Of a stretch of 64,000 nucleotides of DNA, positions 34,226 to 44,882 are shown piece by piece. Under the pieces are notes generated by a model. The model made no database searches. It saw only the letters and a program-made list of their open reading frames with translations, and had not been told where the DNA came from. The stretch covers positions 90,501,384-90,565,383 of the forward strand of contig CM043944.1 in assembly GCA_014529385.2 (NCBI GenBank), written 5' to 3'. Each line of letters starts with the position of its first letter. Within the stretch, counting starts at the first letter, position 1. Origin of the DNA: Adiantum capillus-veneris. Lineage: Eukaryota > Streptophyta > Polypodiopsida > Polypodiales > Pteridaceae. A program made the position numbers and the translations under genes.

Positions 34226-35738
34226 AATGAGTGACTTACAGGAGCTCTTGGTTGTGTGTGTTTTGATAAAGTGCCTCTCATTAACTCGCTCGATTTTATC
34301 ATTGCTCGAAAAAGTTCGCTCGGAGTTTGGGATTCCTCGTGGTGAGACAGGGCTTGGGATGGACTATGATCGCATACATGCATGTGTCAATGATTGTGTG
34401 CTATTCCGCAATGAACATGCAGGGCTTGATGCTTGCCCCGAGTGTGGAGAATCAAGGTACAAAGAGGGAATGCAAGGAACCACAATACCTCGCAAGGTTC
34501 TTCGTCATTTCCCCCTCATTCCCCGCATCAAGCACATGTTCAGCACCAAAGGAACAAGCGAGCTTCTTACATGGCATATGACAAATTGCTCCACCGATGG
34601 GGTTATGAGAGTGCCGGCTGACTCGCCGGCATGGCAACACATTGAGCAGACATGGCCGGAGTTTAGAGAAGAGCCTCGTCACTCGAGGCTTGGTCTGGGT
34701 AGTGATGGGGTAAACCCATTTGGGCATCGGTCTACCTCATGGAGTACTTGGCCAGTGGTTGTTGTGAACTACAACATTCCACCATGGGAGTCAACCAAGA
34801 AGGAGAACATTTTGCTCTCTCTTCTAGTCCCAGGAAAACACAAGGTGAAGAACATGGATGTATATTTAGCACCTTTGATTGAAGAGCTTCAAGAGATATG
34901 GAACGACATAGATGTTTTTGATGTATCAAGACCACTTCATGATCGGCACACAATGATCAAGTGCATTCTCATGTGGACCATGCATGATTACCCCAGGCTT
35001 GGAGAGATTTCTGGTAAGCTTATACTTTGTGACGCTCTTTAATGTCTTTGCATTGGTCACTTATATGCGGTTATGTCTTTTGTTTTTGTAGGACTATCGA
35101 TATCTGGACATAGTGCATGCCCAACTTGTGGACCCTCACTCGTGATAGAGAGACCCGCTCTACTTGGTAAGGTGATCTACCCCAATAACCATCGCTTCTT
35201 GCCACCCACACATCGATCTTATGCTCCACCCTGCAATGGGATGGAGCCACTCCATTGGACCATGGCCGATTGGGCAAGACATTGGAACGAGCATCACAAC
35301 ACATTGCCTCCTCCCAATGATCCACTTAGGGGTATGTCTAGGTACTCTATTTTCTTATCACTACCCTATTGGGCTTCATTGAAAATCCAACACCTATTGG
35401 ATCCAATGCATGTGTTCAAAAATGTCGGGCAAGCTATATGGGATCACATAGTAGGCAAGAAAGATTCATTGGGGGCTAGAGAGGACATGAGGGCCATAAG
35501 GAGGCTCCCTCCTTCGGCCACACCTCGCATGGGGCCTCGGGGGAAGATGGTTCTTCCAAAGGTACCTTGGATTCTATCAAGGGTGGATCAAGAGCGGATG
35601 AAACAAGTCATTGCATCCATCCGTACTCCAACAGGTTATATGCGTTCGCTCAAGGGTGCCTTCACTAAAACTAAGAAAGAAGGATCCACACAACTGTATG
35701 GGCTCAAATCCCATGATTGGCACAAGATTCTTCAGGTA

Positions 35739-35815
<77 letters not shown>

Positions 35816-36840
35816 AGTGTGTGTGAGTGTGTGTGTATGTGGTTTAGGGTTCTGGATACTAATAAGTCTTTTTGTTTGTGCAATAGTTCGTGCTTCCAAT
35901 TAGCATTAGTGGATTTGCGGACACGAAGGTAAAGGCTACAATATTCAAGGTGGGAGAAGTTGTCAGGTATAGCACATTTGATCCTCCTCCTAAACTTTAC
36001 TTTGAAGACTAACTTTACTATGAAGATTATGAAGGGTTTTTTGGTTATAGGTTTGTGAGTTCCAAAGAAATCGAAGTTTCAACCATTCCAACAGCTCTAC
36101 TTCTAGCGATTAAAGCAACTTGTGCTATTGAGGATGCATTCCCACATTCTATCCTTGTTAGCCAAGTTCACCTATTGCTCCATCTTGTTGAGGAGATAGC
36201 CATTTGTGGTGTGGTTCACTCCAAGTGGATGTTCTTTCTTGAGAGGTTCCTAAAGACCTTGAAAGACTTTGTAAGGCTACGATCACAACCAAAGGTATTT
36301 ATCGATCTTAATGCTTAAACCTTATTAGGATTGGATTGTATTCACAACGCTTTTTATTGGTTACTTTAATCACTAATGGTTTCATGTGTTCAGGCAAGCA
36401 TGGCAGAGGGTTGGATTGTACAAGAAGCTTTTGTGTATGTCTCTCAATATCTTTTCACAATAGACCCATCATTGCCTCGTTTAAAGACGGAGGAAGAGGA
36501 TCCAAAAAAACACGCAAACATTCCAAGTGGGAAAGGTTCTCTCTTGATTTTGGATAGGGAATTTCAAGCCATAGTCAACAACCATTGTGTACTCAATGCT
36601 CCCATCATGGGAAAATCGGTGGATATGTATGTGGAGGTGCGTACAACGAGAGAAAGGGAGAGGGAAGCATGGAAGAGGTCACATGGCGGTAGGCAAGCAC
36701 CTCCCTTTCCTAAAGAGCTTGCCAAATACCTTGATCTAATTCCAGTTGGGTGGATACACAATGCCATGACCAAGGCCAAGGCACAAGGAGAACAAATAAG
36801 CCCTAAAGAATGGGAGTACGCGCGAGGATGTCTACCAAGG
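34226..36840 (+). pseudogene. Tnp2 transposase, catalytic core and DUF4218 exons
   Basis: Exons by splice signals: to 35013; 35092-35735; 35887-35966; 36051-36294; 36394-36840. The Tnp2 family core is clear: DACPECGESRY, VLRHFPLIPRIKHMF, SRLGLGSDGVNPFG, WPVVVVNYNIPPW, LLSLLVPGKHKVKNMDVYLAPLIEEL, MHDYPRLGEISG, then SISGHSACPTC and LPYWASLKIQHLLDPMHVFKNV. The following exons match DUF4218, usual in Tnp2 proteins (KSHDWHKILQ, VLPISISGF, VSQVHLLLHLVEEI, SKWMFFLERFLKTLKDFV). This is the DDE-type transposase that cuts element ends. Long stop-free exons and consensus splice sites suggest the core decayed little. Confidence 0.88.
35736..35839. repeat. (GT)n at a Tnp2 intron donor
   Basis: The intron begins GTAATGTGTGTG and the GT run extends for about 70 bp. 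Confidence 0.95.
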
Positions 36841-36937
36841 GTCATATACTCAATGTGTTTAGTGTGTGTGTGCGAGTGTGTGTGTGTGTGGGTGTATGTG
36901 TGTGTGTGTGTATGAGTGGGTGTGTGTGTGTATGTGT

Positions 36938-36999
<62 letters not shown>
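36841..36999. repeat. (GT)n then (CT)n at a Tnp2 intron donor
   Basis: GT-rich sequence follows the donor and passes into a (CT)n run, which was the target of element B. Confidence 0.95.
36995..36999. repeat. Target site duplication of element B, left (CTCTC)
   Basis: Matches 50681-50685 in direct orientation, but lies within a CT tract, so on its own it is weak evidence. Confidence 0.6.
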
Positions 37000-37006
<7 letters not shown>

Positions 37007-37919
37007 GGGAAAAACTACTCCCCTGTTGATACTCACGAGCACGACACAGACAACATACTTATCATCCGATGACATGACTAACCCGTAGGTGCACGTAGGC
37101 AATCTCGTTAGCTTGTCAAGCTGAGACCAATCTACACATACGCACTTTTATGATGCATCGATCATTAACCCTGGTAGAATGCAACCTACTCTATCCCTAA
37201 ATGCTCACAACACCGTTTACACTTCCAATGAACTCGGAATCGCATCAAACTTACTAGGCACCATCCTCTCACTAGGATATACTTACCTATAAGTCTAATC
37301 TCACCAAATTTGAACCCTAGTTATCTCGAATACAGTCGCGATAGACTAACAGGTCATAATCCAAAAGTGGGAGAAACTTAAGTTTAGGAGTATCTATGTG
37401 TAGCTTATCTCTTTCTCATTCCATAAAGCACTTGATTATTGAAAACAGACACTGTTTGTGCTACTTACAAGCAAAACAAGCTCGAGAAAGGATCGATCGC
37501 GATCAGCTCGAAAAGGTGAATGCATGGCGTGGGCGCGTAGCTCTCGGAGAGACTACCGCGATGGTGTGGTCACGTCGTGAATCCGGTGAGGGAGAAGCGC
37601 GTAGCAAACAGGATAAGACACACTCACTCTCTCTCTCTCTCTCAGACTCGTACAACACAGAATTAATATTCAAATGTTATTCAAAAATGGTTCTAAGGTG
37701 ACTTTTATACTTTAGTCACCTTAGCTCAAAAATGTACATGGGGTTCTCTTACTCCTTATTACAAAGTGGGAACAAATCTGAGTCGTGACTAGCTGATTAA
37801 TCTTTACATAACCTAAACGAATGGATCAAAATGATAAGACGTCTTTGACATAAAATGGGAATTTGATATGCTTTACAAGATGGGCTCATTACAACAGTTG
37901 GACCGATGGGGCTCCAACA
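37000..37919 (-). repeat. 3' LTR of element B
   Basis: Begins TGTTTTAGGG and ends GGCTCCAACA on the plus strand, 920 bp. It is the partner of 49710-50680; the size difference lies mainly in a CT tract (37624-37642 here). Confidence 0.95.
37693..37724 (-). promoter_or_regulatory. TATA box inside an inverted repeat, 3' LTR of element B
   Basis: Perfect 11-bp arms CTAAGGTGACT and AGTCACCTTAG around TTTATACTTT. The sense strand contains TATAAAAG. Same arrangement as in elements A and C with different arm sequences. Confidence 0.65.
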
Positions 37920-37931
37920 CTCCCCCCCTCC
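37920..37931 (-). promoter_or_regulatory. Polypurine tract of element B
   Basis: The minus strand reads GGAGGGGGGGAG directly next to the 3' LTR, the plus-strand primer position. Confidence 0.85.
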
Positions 37932-37967
37932 TAATTCATGTCTACCACGACATGATCGTCTTTGTCT

Positions 37968-40900
37968 TCATTGTCGTTGTTGTCTTTCTTGGTTGATTTG
38001 ATGTAGAAACGCATCATATCGCATAGAATCGCTTGCCATTAATGGGCCAAAAATTTTTGACTTGTACATGAAGAAGCCTGTGTAAAATGCTTCTTCGAAG
38101 GTTTGTAGATGGTAGCTTGGCAGAAACATTAGCCGTCTGGAATAGGCATACAATACTGGCTCTGTAGGTGGTCCACTTAGATCGTATGACAGCTCTGAGA
38201 TGCTTCTTTCGTTATTCATATACTCTGACGTCCAGCTTTCTGAGAAGACTGTGAGACAGGCCAAAAAGGTTCAAGCTATTTTACATAGCATCTTGCAGGA
38301 TAGTTCGGGAGAGCCTCCGAATTCTACAATGGTGCCCTGAAGGGTTTTCACCATGTAAGAACCAGATATTCTCTCTCCCTCTGCTGGCCCTAGCAATACT
38401 GGATAATTTAGCCATGTCGGATTTCTGCTCTGTAGTGCTTTATGTTGGCTGTAGGTGTATGTTCGCAGAGTTGGGCAAAAAGTTCTGTCATTCCTCAGCT
38501 CAGACGGTGCGTTGACTAAGTAAATCAGGTTATTAGGATGATCCAAGAGCCATTGACGGCTCCATTTTGGCTGGTTGTCTACTATTCTGTTTTGATGTTC
38601 TCAATCTTGTACTTCTCCTTCAAACACTGGCACTTGTGCTTCTTTTTCGAGCTGTCGTTGATGTGTTAGAGTTTCAAATTTCAGCAGAGCATATGGTAAC
38701 ATAGGGGCATTCCATTCCTTCTGTAGCTCTACTGCTGTTTTGCCTGATCTGGAGAGCCCTTGTAGCAACTCCTTTTCTAGTTGCATTGCCTTGTACCATA
38801 TCATCTCTGATTGTTTTTCCATCTGCTTGGCCAGCCTCTGCTCTTCCAATCTCGTGACTGAATCTTCTTCTATTTCTTGGTCTTTGGAGCCAGTCTGATC
38901 AGTCTGTGTATCTAGGTCCTCCTGTTCATATGATTCTTCCTCGTACTCATCTTGACCCCCATATACTTCGGCGAGTCCAGCCAAATTCATTGTTGCTTGT
39001 TCTAGGTACACTCGTACCTGTCCTTGGTGTTGCCTTGCAGTTTGTAGACTTGCGATTTGCACAGCCATTGTTCTACTATTGATTTGTAGAGCTTGAAATT
39101 CCATTTCTTTTTGAGCTGCAGACTCCTCTAACTGTTTTACCCTGATGTGCAAGTTTTCATTTTCTTCCCTGAGTGATTTGGAAACAATGCTTTCCATTTC
39201 ACTGTCAGGAGCTGGTCCTTGTTGTTGTTCACTTTGTAAGTCGGAAATTTGCCTTTGTAGTTGATCCTCTGCTCTAAGCGCACTTTCGGCTATCATGAAG
39301 CGATGTTTTCTTTCCAACTCCAGCTCCCTCTTCAGTGCAGCTACTTCTTCTTTTGGGTGGACTACCGGTGTTGTTGGTAGCGGCGTTTTTTGCTTCCTAG
39401 CTCGTTCGATTTCCCTTGCTTGTATATCTATTACTGCTCTCAAATCATTGATTTCAATTTGTAAGTCATCGATGATGACTTGCAAACTTTTGACTGTGTC
39501 CGGCGCATCTTGCTTTTCTTTTTCCAACTTATTTATGTGTTCATCTCTGTCACTAACATCTTCAAGGAATACGTTGATTGTATCTTCACATATGGCATTG
39601 AAGTCTTCAGACTCCTGTAAATTGTCCTTGAGGAGATTCACTGTGCTTTTGAGCCCCAAGATCTCAGCATCTCTGATGCTGATCAGCTTTAGAGTGTCCT
39701 CCCTTTGCTCCTGCAGTCTTTGAACTTTTCCATGGGTTTGTTGTAACCTCATTTTGTTGGACCTGTTCTGATCAGCTAGCCATTGACTGTGCAGTCTTGT
39801 TCGGTTTAGTATTGTCGCCATTGACTGCAAATCTTCATCTATAGTAGCTTCCAGCTCAATTTCTTGAGAGGAGGAAGCTTTATCTTTTGTCTGATCCACC
39901 TCCTTTTGCTTGCCTTTATCACTTTGTGATATGGTTCCAGTGTTCGCGTGACCATCCGTTCTTTCTTCTTCTTCTTCTTCTTCTTCTTCACTAGGAGGTG
40001 TATGAACTCTCTCATCACAATGTGAGCTTTCTGAATGCGAAGTAGAGTCAGCAAGTGGGCTAGATTGCCTCTCACTTGCATCTGGCCTTGGAGATGGTGG
40101 CGGTGTTTCCTGATCTCGTGAAGTTGGCCTCAACTGATCTCTCAAAGTTTGGAGATCCTCCTCTTCTAGTAGCAATTCTGGTTCGTCCCTAGCATTTCTT
40201 TCTTGGATGTACCTCTCGAACCAGTCCAACTCGAAAGCTGGGTTGTTTCTATTCTTCGTTCTCAGAGTGTAAGTGCTACTAGAAGGTTTCCAAGTGGCGC
40301 CTACATCGCCTCGTAGAGATCTCTCTAGAGAAAATCCTTCTAGCATCCTTTCCATTTTTGCTATCTTCTGCAACCTGGTGTTGTTTTCCATTTCCGCTTC
40401 CCGCTTATTTAGTCGGGCATCTTCCTCTTCTGTTCTTCTTTCTTCTTCCATATTTTCTTGTGTACTTCTTGTTACTCTTTCTAGCCTGCGTCCTCCAATG
40501 GTGTTAATAGAGGCAGGTACTTTCCTTTGTGATCTGCCTTCGATATTCTCTCTTAATACTAGCCAGTCGTTCTGATGAGGGGCAGGTGGCAACTGATCTG
40601 CCGCGCCTATGGCCTGGTATATTACTCTGGTCAGGACTTCTCCTCCTGCAATGTAATTTGGTATGTCCTGCCTTAGCTTTGTCATTTCTTCAAACAGATA
40701 TGACGCGTGATCTATATAGAACTCATGGGTCATTGCCATAGCCCATGTCAGTGTGGTTGAGATGCTCCCGTGTGGTGTAGTGTATCTTGGCGGTCGTTTG
40801 CTGTAGCTCAACAAACACTGACTGTAGATCTGTGTCAGTTCTCTTACTTTCGGGTTTGCTATGAGTTCGAAAGAAGGTAGTTTAGACTTTTGCAAGTAGA

Positions 40901-41384
40901 TTGTGAGGTTTTTCCTTCTTTCTCTCATGTTTGCTCCTTGATCTGACAATTTCAATGCCTCTTTGATGATCTCTTTGGTGATCTGGATCTCCATCACTTC
41001 ATTATCCATGCGTGTCACTCTGCAAGTTCCATCTTCTTGGATAGTCTCAATTAGGTGTTGTACCCTCTTGAAATCTATCCCTACTGGTGGTAGTGATACA
41101 AAGTTCCACAAGCCAGCTTTTTTGAGCCATGACCTTTGCGGTGATCTTTTCAAGTAATTCTCTGCCTCCTTGGGGATCATCACTGTATCCACCAAGTTTC
41201 TTTTGTCATCCACATATGAACCTTGATAGATCTGAAAGGCTGCTGCTTGTTTCACATCTGTAGGTATCCAGGTGGCTGCTGGCTTTACGGAATCGGGTAG
41301 AAGTGCATAGGGTACTGCACCTTCCGTTGCCAGGTTCTTGCCTTTTCTTTTTCCCAGAGAAGCATCCATGGATCCTGTATTCAC
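37968..41384 (-). CDS. Accessory coiled-coil protein of element B
   Basis: A 927-residue ORF (41384-38601) continues in the same frame after a TGA into 38546-38271, and after a second TGA into 38264-37968, about 1,140 codons in all. The N-terminal ~300 residues look globular (SVKPAATWIPTDVKQAAAFQIYQGSYVDD). Then comes an acidic Pro/Ser/Glu region with a poly-Glu run, and long heptad-rich coiled coils (about residues 500-850). The C-terminal part (NPTWLNYP, YDLSGPPTEPVLYAYSRRLMFLPSYHLQTFEEAFYTGFF) is well conserved with element C. I recognise no family. No signal peptide or membrane segment is apparent, so an envelope role is unlikely. It is kept in elements that lost pol, so it may act in cis or be structural. 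Confidence 0.75.
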
Positions 41385-41664
41385 AATTAACAGTTAATGC
41401 ACAAACATAGTACCACTCTTCTAAATTGATTACCACTTAATCATGCATCTAGATGAGCCTTCTTAGTCCCCAGATTAGTTAAGGTAAAATGTTAGCAGAT
41501 AGACAAGTTCTTCCATTGTGCGACTTTGACGGCTTCAAATTAGTGTTGTTGGTGAAGGTGGACAAGTCCAAATGCCTTGAAATTTTGTGTGGTGTATGTT
41601 CACAAGGCATGTAAGGTCACTCTATAAGCCCAAGCTCAAAAATTGTTCATTGCAACTTTTTCTC

Positions 41665-41682
41665 TATCTATCGCGATAGACT
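41665..41682. repeat. Element B palindrome, copy 1
   Basis: Core TCTATCGCGATAGA intact; the outer left bases differ from the consensus AGTCTATCGCGATAGACT. Confidence 0.75.
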
Positions 41683-41965
41683 AGACTTTTTTTTATTATC
41701 AGGGACCTATTTTGCAGTTGTGCCATCACCAATTGGTTTCCCATACCTTGCACATGATCTGATCCCATTTTCACCTCAAATGAATGTCAAGTGACCCCTT
41801 TTTGGATCAACTCCCATTTTTCCAGATTCCTTCCACGGAGATGTTGGTCTATCTCCTTCATTTTGTGTTGTTTTGGGCTCAAACTTAGTGGATGGTCCTC
41901 TTGCATCATGTTGAAGACAACTGTTAATTCAAAATTTTGATAAGATGGTCCAGTATCCCTTTGCT

Positions 41966-41985
41966 TAGTCTATCGCGATAGACTA
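41966..41985. repeat. Element B palindrome, copy 2 (perfect 20 bp)
   Basis: TAGTCTATCGCGATAGACTA is its own reverse complement; GTACTT follows after one G. It starts about 302 bp after copy 1. Confidence 0.85.
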
Positions 41986-42254
41986 GTACTTAGTGTCAAT
42001 TTGTCATTTTTTGGCTCTGTGATCATCTGTCTGCCTTCTCCCAGTTGATGTAAGGTTTCTTGACCCCTCACATGTGAATTTTACCTATCTGCCCTTGAGA
42101 TTTCCTGTTCTGACTCTGAGTTGTCAACATGTCTTTCTCAGCTTGCCATATGAGTCCATCCTATCACCAAATTTGGTGTATTGCCTTCTTGTGCTTCCCC
42201 AAGTCTATTTTGTTAAAATTTTGAAAAGTCTTTCCCCCAATTATTGGTGTAGCA

Positions 42255-42272
42255 AGTCTATCACGATAGACT
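42255..42272. repeat. Element B palindrome, copy 3
   Basis: AGTCTATCACGATAGACT, one mismatch. It starts 288 bp after copy 2. Confidence 0.8.
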
Positions 42273-42392
42273 AAGTTATTTGACCAAAAAAGATCCCTCT
42301 TGCACTTTGATTTGATAATGGTGGTTAATATTCCTTGTTAGCACCCCTCATGAAGCCAAAGTCAAAATTTCACTTGTCTAATTGTAAATTCA

Positions 42393-42410
42393 AGTCTATC
42401 GCGATAGACT
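42393..42410. repeat. Element B palindrome, copy 4 (perfect)
   Basis: AGTCTATCGCGATAGACT followed by AGTACTTGGT, as after copy 2 (AGTACTTAGT). It starts 138 bp after copy 3. Confidence 0.85.
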
Positions 42411-44015
42411 AGTACTTGGTCAGTTTTACCAGTTTTGTTTTATGTTAGTTGACCACAATGGTGTTAATAGGCCCTCCTAGACACACATCAAGTTTTAATC
42501 AATTTAGAAGAGTGTACTCCCTGTTTGCAGCACTTAGCTGGTCCTGGAGTCGAAGTAGACCACTTAGGTGATGGTCGCCGTTCCTTTTGGTCATTGTATG
42601 ATTCCGGCTGTCTTTTATTTCCTTTTGACCTTCCATCCAAGCAGTCAGTTGTTGTTTTGGTGTTTACAACACCAAGAACGACCATTTGGACATCTTTCTG
42701 GCCTGTTGCCGGCATTTGCCCTAGTGGAAGAGCTTTTTTCTTGAGTGGACTTATCCATCTCGTAGTTGATCTCTTTTGGATGTACCTTGTTAAATTTGGT
42801 GTCATTTTGTCTCTTGATCGGCCCGTTAGAGTATCGTGACGCTTTGTGCGATTTTCGTCAGATAGGGACTTTAGGCTCCGTTTTGACGAACTTTTTCATG
42901 GTCTAACCCTTCACTCGTTTTGTCGAGGTTATTGGCTTGCTGTCTATGAATTTTGGCTCATTTCCGATCACCTTGGTTTAGTTGCCCTTTTGCAGGTCCC
43001 ATGAAATTAGGCTTTTCTCAGCGGCTTCCTTCGCGCTTTCCGAGGTCATAGGCTCGATCCCTAAGCTATAGGCATTGTACCTTTCAATTTTGGTTCCATT
43101 TGGTGGCCCCTAGGTCTCCCTAACAACCGGTCTACCGTATGTGTGCACAGGTTGTGATTGTGATGCCGACCAGGTTTTGCGACTAACTGAAGTAAACAAC
43201 ACTTAGAATCAGTGTTGACGAGCATACCTCTCATATCTGATGTCGATCTGGTGACCGTGCGCGATGGATGAGCTTCTGGAAGTCTCAACTGCTGTAGGGA
43301 GCTCTCTCTCTCTCACTATGGAAAATGACTCAAATGAGGGATTTCTAGCCTAGCCTCTCTATATGTAATCGAGACTCCGACACCAAATTTTCCCATCTTT
43401 TACCTGTGGCCATAACTTTTTGCGAGATGCGGTTTAGGCTCGCCTCCTGATTTGGACTTCGGTTGCTCCAGTTTTACCATTTTTGTAGATTTCTCCTGTT
43501 GGAGGTCCCTTCATGACTGTGGTCATTTTGCCCTGTCACCTTTGCAGTCCCTATTTTTTCTATGTCTTCTTTACCTTGCTCCGATCAGGCGTCTCTTCTT
43601 CTGTGTTTCCATCTGGATTACGGATTTGTTTCTATAATTTTTGCTAGAAAATGGCTAAAATAAAGCAAATAAATCCCAAAATAACCCGAAAATAGCAATT
43701 CTAACCTAGAAAAATACCAATGAAAGGCAAAACACTTTGTAGCTCCCTTTTCTCTCGTCTATGTACATTCTCGCTCATTATCGTCAACCTTGGCCTATTT
43801 TTTTGTTATTTTTAGACAGTTTTTGGCCAGATTTGACTCTCTTTATAGTCTATACACATCCCTAGGGGCTCATGAATGATGATTTGGTCGTCAATTTTGA
43901 TTAATTACGAGGGCATATTCTTTTTCCAAAATCACACAATAAAACGCAAAAATGGTTGAAAAATTGCTCACAAACATTGCCCTCTAATATATGACATGAG
44001 TCCGCATTTGGAATG

Positions 44016-44028
44016 CCTCCCCCCCTCC
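44016..44028 (-). promoter_or_regulatory. Internal polypurine tract of element B
   Basis: The minus strand reads GGAGGGGGGGAGG, with flanks shared with element A at 2588-2600. It lies 6.1 kb from the 3' LTR. Confidence 0.6.
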
Positions 44029-44192
44029 TAGTTGGAGTCCTCCCGGACGACAAGGTATCGTCAAGGGTATGTGTTGTGCATGGGTTTGAACTCGTGCTAA
44101 TGCAGGCCTTGTAATATAGCCCTATATGCATGTACGGTCAATGCATGTAGAAAGAATTTATGCAGCGCAAGAGGAAGGTATAAGCGATACGC

Positions 44193-44880
44193 TTATTGGC
44201 ATTTGTTGTTGAGGCTTCCTGTGGTAGCTTGAGTTGGCTGGCAGATTTTCTTTGCAAGGAGTAGTTGTAAATCTGCCGCTCTTTGTTTGATTGTTTTCCA
44301 CTGGTTTTGAATTGGCGTATGTGGTTCCTTTGAAGTCGATATTGTCGTATTTGGTGGAACATTCTTTCTTTCCGGCTCGATGACTTGGGTCTTATAGATC
44401 CTTGTAGTTTTTTTTGTTGATTCTGTTTGTTTCCTCGTGCTGATTGCATGATGTGGCTTGACCTTGACAGTTGTAGATAACTGCTCGATTGTCATCTTTG
44501 GCCTCCCTTCTTGTGTTGTTGGCCCGTTTTGAATTGGCAATTTTGGCCGCCATACCAATATAGTCCGTTGCGTATTCGACAGATTGACTATGGTTCTTTG
44601 AAGTTTTGCTGGCTTTCGGTGTTTTGTCTGTTCTTCTGACTCCTTTTTTATAGAAATTAGGACCACCACTATCGGGGACACCCAATCCGTGTGTTCTATC
44701 TCATAAATAAATTCAGCCTCCATAAGTTTGTCTATCTCCTCTTTTATCCTTTTGGCGAATGTCTCATTATACGTGTATGGACTTTGTTTGCTTGGCTTTG
44801 CATCAGACTTCAGAGGGATTGAATGTTCACAAATGTTAGGATCCACTCCCTTCAAATCTTTGTACGACCATGCAAATACA
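44193..44880 (-). pseudogene. RT start fused to basic tail (pol deletion) of element B
   Basis: The ORF starts like element A RT (MKGVDPNICEHSIPLKSDAKPSKQSPYTYNETFAKRIKEEIDK, then EHTDWVSPIVVV). It breaks off exactly there and continues with WRPKLPIQNG and a Lys/Thr/Gln-rich tail like that following the second protease in A. A deletion of nearly all of pol explains this; the junction is near 44650. A TGA (44881-44883) separates it from the upstream protease ORF. Confidence 0.75.
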
Positions 44881-44882
44881 TC

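Larger units (their letters stand above)
41385..44015 (-). other. Non-coding spacer of element B with palindromes
   Basis: Lies between the accessory ORF and the internal polypurine tract, matching 501-2587 of element A in position. No convincing ORF. Four copies of an 18-bp palindrome lie between 41665 and 42410. Confidence 0.65.

Noticed and set aside
39295-39723. 142-codon plus-strand ORF and others within 38.6-41.4 kb
   Set aside because: Antisense shadows of the accessory coiled-coil ORF.
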